This document shows, piece after piece, positions 45,500-56,574 of a stretch of DNA of 64,000 nt. The notes beneath the pieces were generated by a model. That model was not told where the DNA came from. It made no database searches and was given only the letters and a program-made list of their open reading frames with translations. The stretch is from positions 105,991,888-106,055,887 of the forward strand of contig CM061067.1 of the NCBI GenBank assembly GCA_030762895.1, given 5' to 3'. Position 1 is the first letter of the stretch; the number at the start of each line of letters is the position of its first letter. The translations under genes and the position numbers were made by a program. Source of the stretch: Sophora flavescens. Its lineage: Eukaryota; Streptophyta; Magnoliopsida; Fabales; Fabaceae.

Positions 45500-45919
45500 T
45501 GATAGAGGCAATACAGTAGGGACGCTTTCTTCTGGAAGCCATCTGGGATAGAATCCCTACTAAGCCTAACTTGTTGATCAGAGGTGTGGGTGGCATTGGT
45601 GACAATCTTGTTTGTCCTTTTTGCCTTTCAGCCCAAGAAACCACAGCACTTATTTTTGTTATGCCCGTTTTCTCATTATATTTGGATGCACATCTATAGT
45701 TGGTTGGGTTTGGAAGTGGTGATGCCAAATGATTTGAGAGATCACTTCTCTCAACATTATGGTCTTGCATATAACAGTCAATCTAGAAAGCATTGGAGAC
45801 TGCTTTGGTTTTCCACAATTTGGAATCTTTGGCTGCACAGGAATGACATTGTTTTCAACTCAGGGAAGCTAGAGTTCGATAAAGTAATTGAAATGATAAA
45901 AATTAACTCTTGGAGCTAG
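45500..45919 (+). pseudogene. LINE-type reverse transcriptase, C-terminal zf-RVT fragment
   Basis: The plus-strand frame reads IPTKPNLLIRGVGG, a zinc-binding pattern CPFCLSAQETTAHLFLLCPF, then WLGLEV and LLWFSTIWNLWLHRNDIVF, ending in TAG at 45919. This is the zf-RVT domain found at the C-terminus of plant non-LTR retrotransposon ORF2. Endonuclease and catalytic reverse transcriptase are missing, and further downstream codons contain stops. It is a dead 5'-truncated LINE copy; 5' truncation is typical of LINE insertion. Confidence 0.8.
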
Positions 45920-46170
45920 TGCTTAGCCAAAGCAAGTGGAAACCCATCTGCCTTTGTGGTTGGTGCCTAAATCCAAAGTGCTGCTTGGAAGCTTTTTCTC
46001 ACAAGTAAGTCTCTGGTCTGACTAATAATCTTAGGGTTGATATATGAAGAATCTCATTCCCCGATTTGGCTTCCTGGATGGGGTAACAACCTCAAAGACT
46101 TCCTGTTATCTAGTTTTCTCTGATTAAGACCCTCTGGCGTGTCATCTTTCTCCTGAGATGCCTGCTTTGA

Positions 46171-47107
46171 CACTACAAAAAAAAGCCTATTTAGCGATCG
46201 AAGAATCCGGTTGCTAAAGTTATTAATTCGGTCGCTATCCATTTTAGCGGCCGAAACAAGGACGTAGTAAAAACCCTAGTCGCTAAGGATTTAGTGATCG
46301 AATTTATATTTCGGTCGCACATAGAGACCGAATTTTCTATCACTAAATTATATAATTCGGTCGCAAAGTGGGTTGGTCGCCTGCTCAGGTTAACCGAAAT
46401 GGGAGACTGATATTTGGTCACTAATTCGGTCGCTAAACAATATTTAATATAATTAATTATTTTATAATTGACTGATATTTAGACCTAGTGACCGATATAT
46501 TGGTTGCTATTTCGGTCACTAATTCAATTTTTTTTGGTTTTTATTTCAAAATGATTTTAAATTTATAAATAATTTTTTAAAAATTTTTGATTCTTTAATT
46601 TACTAATATAAATTACTATTAAAAATCATATATAAAAATAATGATAATATCATATAAATAAATATAAATGTAGTCATACAAGAAAAATATGTAAATTCTA
46701 GAAAATGGAAAAATACAAAATCGAAGTCAGTCATGATGCGGAGGCGGAGGCAATCAATCGTCCTTAGTGTCCGTGCAACCGACGTCTGCCATGTCGTCAT
46801 CCTCTGGAGCAGCATCATCAGTAGCAGTAGACGGCGGAACTGGAGGAGCAGCAGGCAGCACAACTGGAGGGGCATCACCCTGAGCAACTGGAGGCTAGAT
46901 CCCATCTGCTCTAATACCAACCGCAGTGTCTGGCCCTACCCCATCGTCGTCTGCAGTAGGTGCTGGAGTGCCTGCGTCAAATGTGCAATCTGCTCCGCCA
47001 TAACCCGCACCCTCTCCCCCCTAAGCTCCGCGTTTAGTTGGGTAATGGTGTCCTGCATCTGATTGAACTGTTATGGAGGGATGATATCCACGTAGGATGA
47101 AGGAGGT
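46171..47107. mobile_element. Left end of CACTA element K3
   Basis: Starts CACTACAAAAAAAAGCC followed by TATTTAGCGATCG, the same terminus type as K2. 46190-46530 holds many TTCGGTCGC subterminal motifs. Interrupted at 47108 by R4; the remainder is presumably beyond the right edge. Left flanking trinucleotide is TGA. Confidence 0.8.
46727..47100 (-). pseudogene. K3 TNPA-like gene, C-terminal fragment
   Basis: Minus strand encodes FNQMQDTITQLNAELRGERV and AEQIAHLTQALQ, a coiled-coil-like segment, followed in another frame by an Ala/Pro/Asp-rich tail with PPVVLPAAPPVPPS and AAPEDDDMADVG. Such a heptad segment and acidic tail are seen at the C-terminus of plant En/Spm transposase-associated proteins. 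A frameshift and stops are present, and its upstream part is cut off by R4. Confidence 0.55.
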
Positions 47108-48179
47108 GTAATATCCTAAAATTTCAATATTATCTTTTTAATAAAAGATTAAGTTATTAAGGGATTTAGATAAGAAATTGATTGTTTAATAATTAAAAGA
47201 ATGTAAAGTTAGAAAAATAGAATAAAAATAGAAAAAAAAGGGTTTAAATGGGCCATCATGTAGAAGTCACTCAGGTGCAGGGGTGGCTTCAATTTGATAA
47301 TAAGAGGGGACTCCCACTAACAAACAAAAAGGGGAGTTCAAAAGTAAAACCTGATTTGTTTAATAATAAGGGAAGGACAGCGCCGCCTAACAGTTACGGA
47401 AGAGAAGAGAAATAAGAGCAGGGCAGCGCTGATTAACGATTACATGGCTGAGAAGTATTGGAGAAAAGAAAGATATTTTTGGTGGTGTTTGGAAGAGCTT
47501 ATTTAAACTCCTTTTGACTTATCTGATGACATAAGCTCTTATGCAGTGTGTTTGGCAGAGCTTATAAAAATAACTTATGACTTCCCATAAGGAGTTTTTG
47601 ACTTATTTTCATAAGTCACTGGGAGAAGCTTATGGAATTATCATAAGAGCTTATGCACTAAACACCCTCTCCGTGTTTTTCACTATTCGAATCCTCTCAT
47701 GCCCCTTTCTTTCTTTTTCTTTCTTTAAGCGTTTATGACATAAGCTCTCATGTGATAAGGTCTTATGTGATAAGCTCTTAATTAAGTTGTTTACCCAAAC
47801 ATATCCTTTATGAAGTATTGACTTTTGTCTTAAATAACTTTTAGAGCTATTTGGGAGTTATTTGAGGGTGTACAAGAAATAAGTAAATATTATTCTCTTA
47901 AACTTTCATGATATAAATAGATTTTAAAAGGTTTGTGTATGTAATTAGCGAATAATTATTTGGGTTATGTCTTTAAAATGAAATTGATGTTTTGTTGGTG
48001 AATAGTTATTATGATATTGAATATTTACAAATAAATTGAGTGATATGATTATTATTATTATTATTATTTGGTATGTTTTTGGTGATATCTGATGCCTTAG
48101 TATTGTCTTGATATGAACTTGATGAATATTAATCATATGACATGATGTTATGTATTGAGGTTATTTTGGAATGACTGTA
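47108..48179 (+). repeat. R4 5' LTR, first part
   Basis: Collinear with 63283-64000. Contains an extra MITE. CACTA K2 interrupts it at 48180 and the LTR resumes at 61729. Confidence 0.85.
47481..47806. mobile_element. MITE-like insertion in the R4 5' LTR
   Basis: Absent from the second LTR at the matching point (about 63668). Starts GGTGGTGTTTGGAAGAGCTT and ends near ACCCAAACATATCC, loosely inverted, with many CATAAGCTCTTATG palindromes inside. Resembles hAT-type MITEs. No clear target duplication. Confidence 0.6.
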
Positions 48180-48206
48180 CACTACAAAAAAAACCTATTT
48201 AGCGAC

Positions 48207-49551
48207 TGATGAGCCTCTGGCTCATCTAGTTTTATAGCTAGTATGACCAGGGTTTTGTGCAAATTATATCGTATTTTCACCCAAATTAGATTAGATTGTC
48301 CTCAAGCAAGGTTTTGAGTCTCTAGAGTAGTTTTAAGTTAATTTAGCTAGTTTTAAGTCAAAATAATACACTTATGCTTATTTCCTTGTTTTCAGGTTAA
48401 GTAGAAGTTGAGAAAATAAAGAACAGGGGATTCGCCCCGCGAAAGCCATGCTCGCCACGCGACCCCGAAGCCTAACTGTTCCAAGAAATTGCTAAATCTC
48501 TGGGTCGCCTCGCGAAGAAGGTCTCGCCCCGCGAGTCTTCCAAACCTGAAAAAGTCAGAGACGATCACGGCTTGCCCGTGTTGAAGGTCATGGCCGTGGC
48601 AGTTTTGAAGCTGAAAAGTCTCGCCTCGCGAGCATCCCTTCGCCTCGCGAGTCTGGAAGTCAGAGAGCATCACGGTTAGGCCCTGATGGCCATAACGGGC
48701 GTAAGGAGGAAACTCTTCATATCCTCGCCTCGCGAGAGACACTTCGCCTCGCGAGAATGCCAAGGGTTGCTGACAGTTCATGAAATTCGCCTCGCGAATG
48801 GTTGTTCGCCTCGCGAGTCATCTGAATTCTGAATTTGTATAAAAGGCTGTTCTGAATATTTTGTAGAGACTTTTTGCTTCTCCATTTTCTGTTTTACACT
48901 TTTCTCTGTGATTTCGTTTGTGTTATGGAGAACTAAATTCTTAGGATTGATCTATTGTAATTGATTTCCACATACTTGAGGTTCTTATACTTTCCTGTTT
49001 TGTATGCTTTTCCCTCTTCAATGCCATGCCTTGTATTTCTTTTGTTTAATTCAGGAGTATAATGCATTGTATTGATTTATTTCCGTGATATCATGTTCCT
49101 ATAATCAATCGCGTTTGTTTAATTCGCGTGTATGCGTTCATGTTCGTTTAGTTCATGAGGGCTTAACCCCGTTTGTTTAATTCGGGAATAGGGACATGTA
49201 TCTCAGAAAGATAGTTTCGTTTGTAAACTGTTGCTACAACCGGAAGGGGATAAGAATTTGCTTAGGGCCTGGAAATTGTATGAACCTATGATAGTGGGAA
49301 ATCAAGATCAATCGATTAATCTGTTTTTGCCTTTTTTTAATCCCTTATCAAATGCCGTTTTTTTTATTGCTCGGTTTTGTTGTTTATTAATTTGCACTCC
49401 AATCCAAACCCCCCCCCCCCCCCCAAAACTGAATTTTTTTGTGAAAAGTAATATTCTCAGAGTCCTTGAGAGACGACATCCGAGTTGTCGCACTATACTA
49501 CACTTTTAAACCCACTCGTCCTTTTTGGCGTCGTGCGCAAAGTAATGACCA
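48207..49551 (+). repeat. A3 5' LTR
   Basis: Starts TGATGAGCCTCTGG and ends AGTAATGACCA. Five pairs of CG-rich modules lie between 48431 and 48817. TATAAAAGG at 48838-48846. C-run of 16 at 49409-49424. Confidence 0.92.
48431..48817. promoter_or_regulatory. Array of paired CGCG modules in the A3 LTR
   Basis: Ten copies of a YTCGCCTCGCGAR-like module start at 48431/48451, 48504/48523, 48620/48639, 48724/48743 and 48786/48805, that is in pairs 19 bp apart (20 in the first). The last pair ends about 20 bp before the TATA box. Location in U3 suggests protein binding sites; plant CAMTA factors recognise CGCG cores. Function is inference. Confidence 0.55.
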
Positions 49552-49556
49552 AAAAT

Positions 49557-49573
49557 TGGCGCCGTGTCGGGGA
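49557..49573 (+). promoter_or_regulatory. A3 primer binding site (tRNA-Asp type)
   Basis: TGGCGCCGTGTCGGGGA, five bases after the LTR. Confidence 0.85.
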
Positions 49574-49653
49574 CTCGAGTTGTTATTTTTCTCAATTTGT
49601 TTTTATTTTATTTTATTTTCTTTCTTTTATTTTCTGTTCTGTTTTGAATTGGT

Positions 49654-50998
49654 CTGGCTACTAGGTCTCATTGCCCTGAACTGTGTGATTTTGACCCGGA
49701 AATTGAAAGAACATTGCACACACTCCGTAGGGAATTTCGGGCTAGCACTAGTAGTAATTCCAATTCTAAAACTGCTTTTGAAAACATGGGAGACCAGAGG
49801 ACATTAAGGCAGCTTGCTGCCCCTGATGTCAACTATAATGGATTATGTATTTCTTATCCTGGTGCTGATACCCCTTTTGAACTAAAATCTGGTTTTATTC
49901 ACCTGTTGCCCAAGTTTAATGGTCTTGCAGGTGAGGATCCACACAAGCACTTGAAAGAATTCCAAGTTGTAAGCTCCACAACCTCGAGAGCAGAGGGAGT
50001 CACTGAAGACAGAGATCAAGTCAAGGCTTTTCCATTTTCACTCCAAGGAGCTGCAAAGGATTGGCTATTGTACCTTGAGCCTAACTCCATCACAACTTGG
50101 AATGATCTGAAGAGAGTGTTTCTAGAAAGGTATTTTCCTGCTTCAAGAGCTGCTTCAATAAGGAAAGAGATATGTGGCATAAGGCAAGGGAACGAGTCAC
50201 TAGCTGAGTACTGGGAAAGGTTTAAACATTTGGTCTCTAGTTGCCCCCAGCATCAAATTTCTGAACAACTCCTGGTCCAATACTTTTATGAAGGATTGTT
50301 GCCTATGGATAGGAATCTGTTGGATGCTGCTAGTGGGGGAGCATTAGTTGATAAGACCCCAAATTTCTGCTAAGCAACTTATTGAGAACATGTCGTTGAA
50401 TTCCCAGCAGTTTTCTACAAGAAGAAATTCAGTTGAGCCAAGAGGTGTGCACGAGATTCATAGCTCATCTTCTAACCAGGCCGCCCTTGAGAATAGATTG
50501 GATGAGCTGACTTCCTTTGTGAGACAATTGGCAATAGACAAGGTTCAACCGACAAAGTTATGTAGCATGTGCAATGCACCTGAGCATCCATTTGATCCAT
50601 GCCCGACCCAGAGAGAAGAGTTTGTCAGTGAAGTACCTCAGGCTTATGCAGTGAACCCCTATAATCAAGGAGGCAGTTAGAATCGGTACAGCATTCCAGA
50701 CCTCTCTACCAATAGGTACCATCCTAGCTGGAGAAATCACCCTAATCTGCGGTATGGGAACTCTTCCCAACAACAGCCAATGGCACCTCAGAATCATCCT
50801 CCAGTGACCACTTCTGCACCTTCTGGACCATCATTAGAAGACTTGGTAAAGCAAATGGCTGCATCTAGTGTACAGTTTCAGCAGAGGACGGATGCGAGTA
50901 TTCAGGCATTGCATACACAGATTGGACAGTTGGCTACATCCATGAATAGTATACAACAAGGTCAAGGGACAAACCAGCTGCTCTGCACAACCAAGTGA
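49654..50998 (+). pseudogene. A3 gag, frameshifted
   Basis: The frame begins at 49654 with CTG where an ATG would be expected (reading ATRSHCPELCDFDPEIERT); the next ATG is 49786 (MGDQRTLRQLAAPDVNY). The Retrotrans_gag core follows: LPKFNGLAGEDPHKHLKEF, AFPFSLQGAAKDWL, FLERYFPASRAASIRKEI, YWERFKHLV. A frameshift occurs at about 50355. The next frame carries a zinc knuckle CX2CX4HX4C (CSMCNAPEHPFDPC, 50561-50602), then a stop at 50678, then a Gln/Pro-rich C-terminal part (50691-50998). It forms the particle shell and binds RNA in intact relatives. Confidence 0.88.
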
Positions 50999-51001
50999 TA
51001 A

Positions 51002-51750
51002 ATCCTAATGCCTCCAACCCTAATGTGAGTGTCATCTCTCCGAGGTCCGGAAAGGTTGTTGAGGCCACTTGAAAGGATGAAGAAATTGTTAAGGCTACTC
51101 TTGAGCCTACTGATGAGGCTACTCCTGAGCCGGTGGGTGAAGTTGACACTGAGAGAGTAGATCGACCACCCATTCCATTCCCACCCAGACTTCAGCAAAA
51201 TTTGAAGATGGGTGGTGAGAATAAAGAGAAGGAGATTCTTGATGTTTTCGAAAAAGTAGTCATTAATATTCCACCGTTGGATGTGATCAAGCAAGTGCCC
51301 GGATATGCTAAATTTCTGAAGGACCTATGCACTAACAAGAGGAAGATGAAGATTAATGAGAGGGTTGACTTGGGAATGAATGTCTCGGCGCTTATCCAAT
51401 CAAAGATAGAGAGAGTTGCTTCTATAGGCCCTAATCAAGTATCGCCACAAAAGTGCAAGGATCCAGGCACCTTCACTATCCCATGCACTATTGGGGACAA
51501 GAAGTTTGAAAACTGTATGTTGGACTTGGGAGCATCAATCAATGTCATGCCTACCTCCATCTTTAATAACCTTGATCTGGGGGCCATTGCAAGATACTGG
51601 TCTTACCATTCAGGTTGGCTAACAGGACCAGTGCCCGACCCATGGGGATGGTAGAGGATGTCCTAGTGCAAGTTGATGATTTGATATTCCTCGCGGATTT
51701 CTATATCCTAGATATGGCGGGAGAGACCCGATCCGAGTATATCACCCATA
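51002..51750 (+). pseudogene. A3 aspartic protease region, frameshifted
   Basis: A linker with repeated TEPTDEAT-like acidic residues has a TGA near 51069. It is followed by EILDVFEKVVINIPPLDVIK, CKDPGTFTIPCTIG and the catalytic motif DLGASINVMP (about 51521-51550). A frameshift occurs near 51590, after NNLDLGA. The flap-side ILGRP block appears in another frame near 51750. It would process Gag-Pol. Confidence 0.85.
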
Positions 51751-51753
51751 ATC

Positions 51754-52419
51754 TTGGGGAGACCATTCATGATGACATCCAAGACCAAGATTGATGTTTA
51801 TGATGGGACTATGTCGATGGAGTTTGGTGGTATCGTGGCCAAATTCAAGATTTTTGATGCTATGAAGCACCCAGTAGAGGAGCACTCTGTATTCCACTTA
51901 GAGTTGCTGTCTGAACTCATTGAGAACACTCATGATGACCTTATTTCTGATTTTCCTGTTATTTCTGGTTTTGATGATGTATATACTTGTACTAACTGCA
52001 CTAACACTAACCCATGTTCTGTTTGTTCTGAGTTTTTGGATTTAACATTGCAGGGTGAGGATGATAGTGAAAGTGATAATGAGAGTGAAGCTGTTTACTT
52101 AGCAAAAGTCCTTGACCCTATGGCTGCTCCCAATGCTCCATCTGTTGAGCAGCCGCCTCCTTTGGAACTCAAACCACTTCCTGAGAACTTAAAGTATGCC
52201 TACTTGGGGAGGGATGCAACATTGCCAGTCATCATTTCCTCCAGCCTCAACTCTGATCAGGAAGACAAGCTTTTAGAAGTTTTGAGGAAAAACAAGAAGG
52301 CCATTGGGTGGACATTGGCCGATATTCCAGGAATTAGCCCCTCCAGATGCATGCACAGAATTTTAATGGAGGATGGGGCTAAGCTATCGAGCAGTCCCAA
52401 AGGCGACTTAACCCACTGA
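51754..52419 (+). pseudogene. A3 protease-reverse transcriptase linker with cysteine motif
   Basis: The open frame continues from the protease end (IDVYDGTMSMEFGG) through FDAMKHPVEEHSVFHLELLS to an acidic linker. It contains YTCTNCTNTNPCSVC, a CX2CX5CX2C pattern (51988-52026), and ends with GWTLADIPGISPSRCMHRIL. The cysteine motif also occurs in the A2 ORF, and A1 has lost it. A frameshift near 52390 ends the frame. Confidence 0.8.
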
Positions 52420-53830
52420 TTCTGGATGTGGTAAAGAAAGAGGTGACCAAGCTTCTACAGGCAGGTATTATCTATCCCATTTCTGATAGTTCTTGGGTAA
52501 GTCCGGTTCAAGTTGTACCAAAGAAATCTGGTTTAACAGTAGTTAGGAATGAAAATAATGAACTTGTGCCTACTAGAGTCCAGAAATAGCCGGAGAGTTT
52601 GTATAGACTATAGGAAGCTAAACCAGGCCACCCGAAAGGATCATTTTCCTTTGCCGTTCATAGATCGGATGCTAGATCGGCTGGCTGGTTAGTCCCATTA
52701 TTGTTTTCTAGATGGCTTTTCCGGTATTTCCGATTCATATTGCCCCCGAGGATCGGGAAAAGACCACCTTCACGTGCCCTTCTAAGCACGTTTGCTTATA
52801 GGAGGATGCCATTTGGCCTCTGTAATGCTCCTGGCACCTTTCAAAGATGCATGCTTAGTATTTTCTCTGATTTTATCGAAAACTGCATAGAGGTGTTTAT
52901 GGATGATTTTACTGTGTATGGCTCCTCCTTTGATGCTTGTTTGCATAGTCTAGATCTAGTTCTTCAGAGATGCATTGATACTGATTTGATTCTGAATTAT
53001 GAGAAATGTCATTTCATGGTAGAACAGGGGATAGTATTGGGTCATGTAATTTCCAAAGAGGGTATTTCTGTGGATCCTGCAAAAATAAATGTAATTGCTT
53101 CATTGCCTTACCCATCTTGCGTACGCGAGATACGTTCCTTTCTTGGACATGCAGGTTTCTACAGGCGCTTTATAAAGGACTTCAGCAAGATAGCACTGCC
53201 ATTGTCAAATCTGCTGAAAAATGATGCCCTGTTCCAGTTTGATGAAAAGTGCAAAGAGTCGTTTGACCATCTGAAGAAGGCGCTGACTTCTACCCCTGTC
53301 ATCCAGCCCCCAGACTGGACACTACCTTTTGAACTGATGTGTGATGCCTCAAATTTTGCTGTAGGGGCAGTTCTGGCACAAAGGGTGGGCAAAGTTGCCC
53401 ATGTAATTCACTATGCTTCTAGGACCCTAGATGCCGCACAGGCAAATTACACCACCACTGAGAAAGAGCTGCTACCTATTGTATTTGCACTTGACAAGTT
53501 TAGGTCTTATTTGCTAGGTTCTAGGGTGACTGTTTTTACTGACCATGCAGCTTTGAAATATCTGCTGAAGAAGCCAGAAGCTAAGCCCAGATCGATCGGT
53601 GGATGCTTTTGCTTCAGGAATTCAATGTGGAGATAAAGGATAAAAGTGGAGCTGAAAATCTGGTAGCAGATCATTTGAGTAGGATAGCAAGGGATGAGGA
53701 TACATTTCCCATCCAAGATGATTTCCCTGATGAGAGATTGTTACATATGTATGGGGTAACCCCCTGGTTTGTCGACATTGTAAATTTTCTAGTTCTTTGG
53801 TGTTGTTCCCCGCAGTACAAGTAGACGAAA
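52420..53830 (+). pseudogene. A3 reverse transcriptase and RNase H, broken
   Basis: Fragments in three frames. 52420-52700 has KKEVTKLLQAGII and VCIDYRKLNQ with a frame change in between. From 52795 FAYRRMPFGLCNAPGTF, catalytic FMDDFTVYGSS (about 52898), LGHVISKEGI, then RNase H with LMCDASNFAVGAVLAQR and TTTEKELLPIVFAL. The frame shifts again near 53600, into MLLLQEFNVEIKDKSG. Also a stop in place of the usual Lys near 52692. Not functional as read. Confidence 0.88.
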
Positions 53831-55079
53831 GTTCCATAAGCTGAAGAGCGATGCAAAATATTATGTGTGGGATGACCCCTATCTGTGGAAGTTTTGCAGT
53901 GACCAAGTCATTCGGAGGTGTGTACCCGAGCATGAGACAGAGTCCATCCTGCATTTTTCACATGCATCTCTAGTTGGAGGACACTTTGGACCTCAAAGGA
54001 CAGCAAGAAAAGTCCTGGACTCCGGATTCTACTGGCCCACAATTTTCAGGGATTCATATGAAGTGTATAAGAGTTGTAAGGAATGTCAAATAACAGGCTC
54101 CTAATCACTCGTAGGAGTGAGATGCCCCAAAGAGCCAATGCTTTATTGTGAGGTCTTCGATGTGTGGGGGATGGACTTCATGGGTCCTTTTCCCCTTCTT
54201 TTGGTTTTGTATATATTTTGTTAGTCAGAGATTATGTTTCAAAGTGGGTGGAAGCAATCCCCACTAGGACTAACGATGCTCGGATTGTGTCAAAATTTGT
54301 TAGGTCCAACATCTTTTGCAGGTTTGGCATACCCAAGGCCATCATCAGTGACTGTGGCACACATTTTTGTAATGTAACCTTGGAGGCCTTACTCGGAAAA
54401 TATGGGGTTGTACATAGAGTGTCTACTGCTTTACCATCCCCAAACCAATGGCCAAGCAGAAATATCAAACAGGGAGATTAAGCAAATCCTAGAGAAGATG
54501 GTGCAGCCAAACAGAAGGGAATGGAGCCGCCGTCTGGAAGACGCACTGTGGGCCCAGAGGACTGCTTTTAAGACACCTATAGGGATGTCCCCCTTCAGGC
54601 TAGTTTTTGGCAAGGCATGTCACCTCCCGGTGGAAGTTGAGCATAGAGCATATTGGGCAATAAAGTGTTGCAACATGGACATGAAGAAATCTGGTGTTGA
54701 GAGAAAACTGCAGTTGCAGCAACTTGAGGAGCTTAGGCTTGAAGCCTATGAGAGCTCCAGGATGTATAAAGAGAAAACAAAATTTTTTCATGATAGAATG
54801 ATTGTTAGGAAAGAATTTTTTGTGGGTCAGAAAGTCTTATTGTTTAATTCCCACCTAAGATTGATGGCTGGGAAACTTAGGTCCAGGTGGATAGGACCAT
54901 TTGTTGTTACTAATGTGTTTCCATTTGGTGCATTTGAGATCAAGGATGCAGGTACCAACAAAACCTTCAAGGTTAATGGACAAAGGTTGAAGCCATTCCA
55001 TGGTGTGGAGGCTGCTGACCCTGCGGATACTAATGTTGAGGAGCTATCTTTAGATGCTCCAACCTACACTGATACTTGA
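53831..55079 (+). pseudogene. A3 integrase, broken
   Basis: 53865-54104 holds WDDPYLWKFCSDQVIRRCVP and the HHCC zinc finger ending CKECQ. A stop or shift follows near 54105. 54164-54481 holds the catalytic core (IISDCGTHFC), then a shift, then 54402-55079 with PQTNGQAEISNREIKQIL and the C-terminal SRWIGPFVVTNVFPF. No chromodomain. Ends at TGA 55077-55079. Confidence 0.88.
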
Positions 55080-56547
55080 TCAGGGAGTTTCTTTTCCTTT
55101 TCCCCTCACTCTGATTGTATAATTTTGTTGTTCATTGGGGACAATGCATGTTTTAAGTGTGGGGGAGGGAACTAGTTGTAGTTTTTCTTTTCTTTGAATA
55201 AAGCTCCTGAATAATTTGAGAAGCTCAGGAGCATTTGTGTGTTAAGTTTTTAGTTGGCAAGTTTGCTAGATTTTGATTGATGTTGCACAGATTGCTTGCA
55301 TGATTGATAAGTGATGATTCCCCCTAGGACTTCAAAAAATTTGAAAAATTGAATTTTGATCCCCATGAAATTGAAAACTGAACTTTGGGATTTTGTTATG
55401 ATAGCATGATGAATGATAAGTTTGGGGTGATAGGGAGCACACACTAGGGATAGTATCTCTTTCAAACAATTTGCATGAATGTCCAGGTGAGGTTTTGAGC
55501 CTCCAACATGTTTTAAAATGTGTGAAAATCACTTTCAAGTTGCACTTCCCTGGATTTGATTGAATCTCTTTTTGGTTTGCATGATTATATGTGTGTAGCA
55601 AATGATTTAGGCAGTTTCTTTGTAAATAGCTACTTGGCCTGAATAAACTAATTCCTATTGCATGTTCCCTAGTTAGCCCTTTTGAGCCTATTAGCCTATT
55701 AGTTCTTGATAACCTAATGTTATAAGCCCAAAAATCTGGAAAACCATGTTAACCTGATCTTAGAATTAGGAGAGCATGTAATCTTAGAGTGGGTGCAAGA
55801 AACTAAGTTTGGGGTGGCTACGAGGTGCAATATGTTGTTGGGATTGAAAAAAAAAAAAAAAAAAGTTGGAGCCAAAGGCTTGTGAAAGAAAAAGTGTACA
55901 AATGTTGAAAAAAAAAAAAATACAAAAATGCCAAAAAGAAATAAAAAGAGCTGTAGCCACCCAGAAGTGTAAAGAAAAAAATAAAGAAAGGAACTTGAGT
56001 GAATTTCAAGGTGTAAATATAGTTCATGCTCTCTTAGTTCCTAGGGTCTTCAGCTTAGTCCTTTTGTATATCTTACCCTTAGCCAGGCCCCATTACAACC
56101 CATAAAAGACCTTCTGATGTTGCTTGCATGTTTTCTGTGGGAGCCATTTTGAGATGAAAGGCAAATTTTTGGGAAATGTACTTGAAAAGTGAAACTGAGT
56201 GCAAGTTGTTAGCCTGACATAAACTGAGTGCAAGTTGTTAGCCTGACATAAACTGAGTGACTGAGTGAACAAATAATGCTCTTGTGAGGAAGGCAGTTGT
56301 TTGGATTTGGTGATCTCCCTCTTGTGTGTGACTTAGATCCCCTGCTTAGATTTCTGATTGTTTTCATGATGAAACTCTCAAATGTTTAGAATAAATGAAT
56401 ATGGGGATTGCTCTGTTTGAAAAGGGGGGAACAATGAAGAAAACTGTTTTGATGTATTGCTTGAATGTGTGCAATGTTGATTGAATCTTTTGAGCTTGCC
56501 AGGTCTTGAGTCTTTTTGTTTTTTTTGAGTCTTAGTTTGCTTGGGGA
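55080..56547 (+). other. A3 3' non-coding region
   Basis: 1.5 kb conserved with A2. Starts with a perfect 8-bp stem-loop, GCTCCTGA (55203-55210) and TCAGGAGC (55225-55232), and includes GAGCCTATTAGCCTATTAG (55686) and a short tandem duplication with AAACTGAGTGCAAGTTGTTA at 56192 and 56220. No ORF. Confidence 0.7.
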
Positions 56548-56574
56548 CAAGCAAAGTTTAAGTTTGGGGTATTT
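56548..56574 (+). promoter_or_regulatory. A3 polypurine tract region
   Basis: GACAAGCAAAGTTTAAG and TTTGGGGTATTT directly precede the 3' LTR, as in A2. Confidence 0.7.

Noticed and set aside
48392..48781. Minus-strand ORF in the A3 LTRs (also 56760-57148)
   Set aside because: It reads the CG-rich module array, giving Arg/Gly/Glu-rich sequence; low-complexity by-product.
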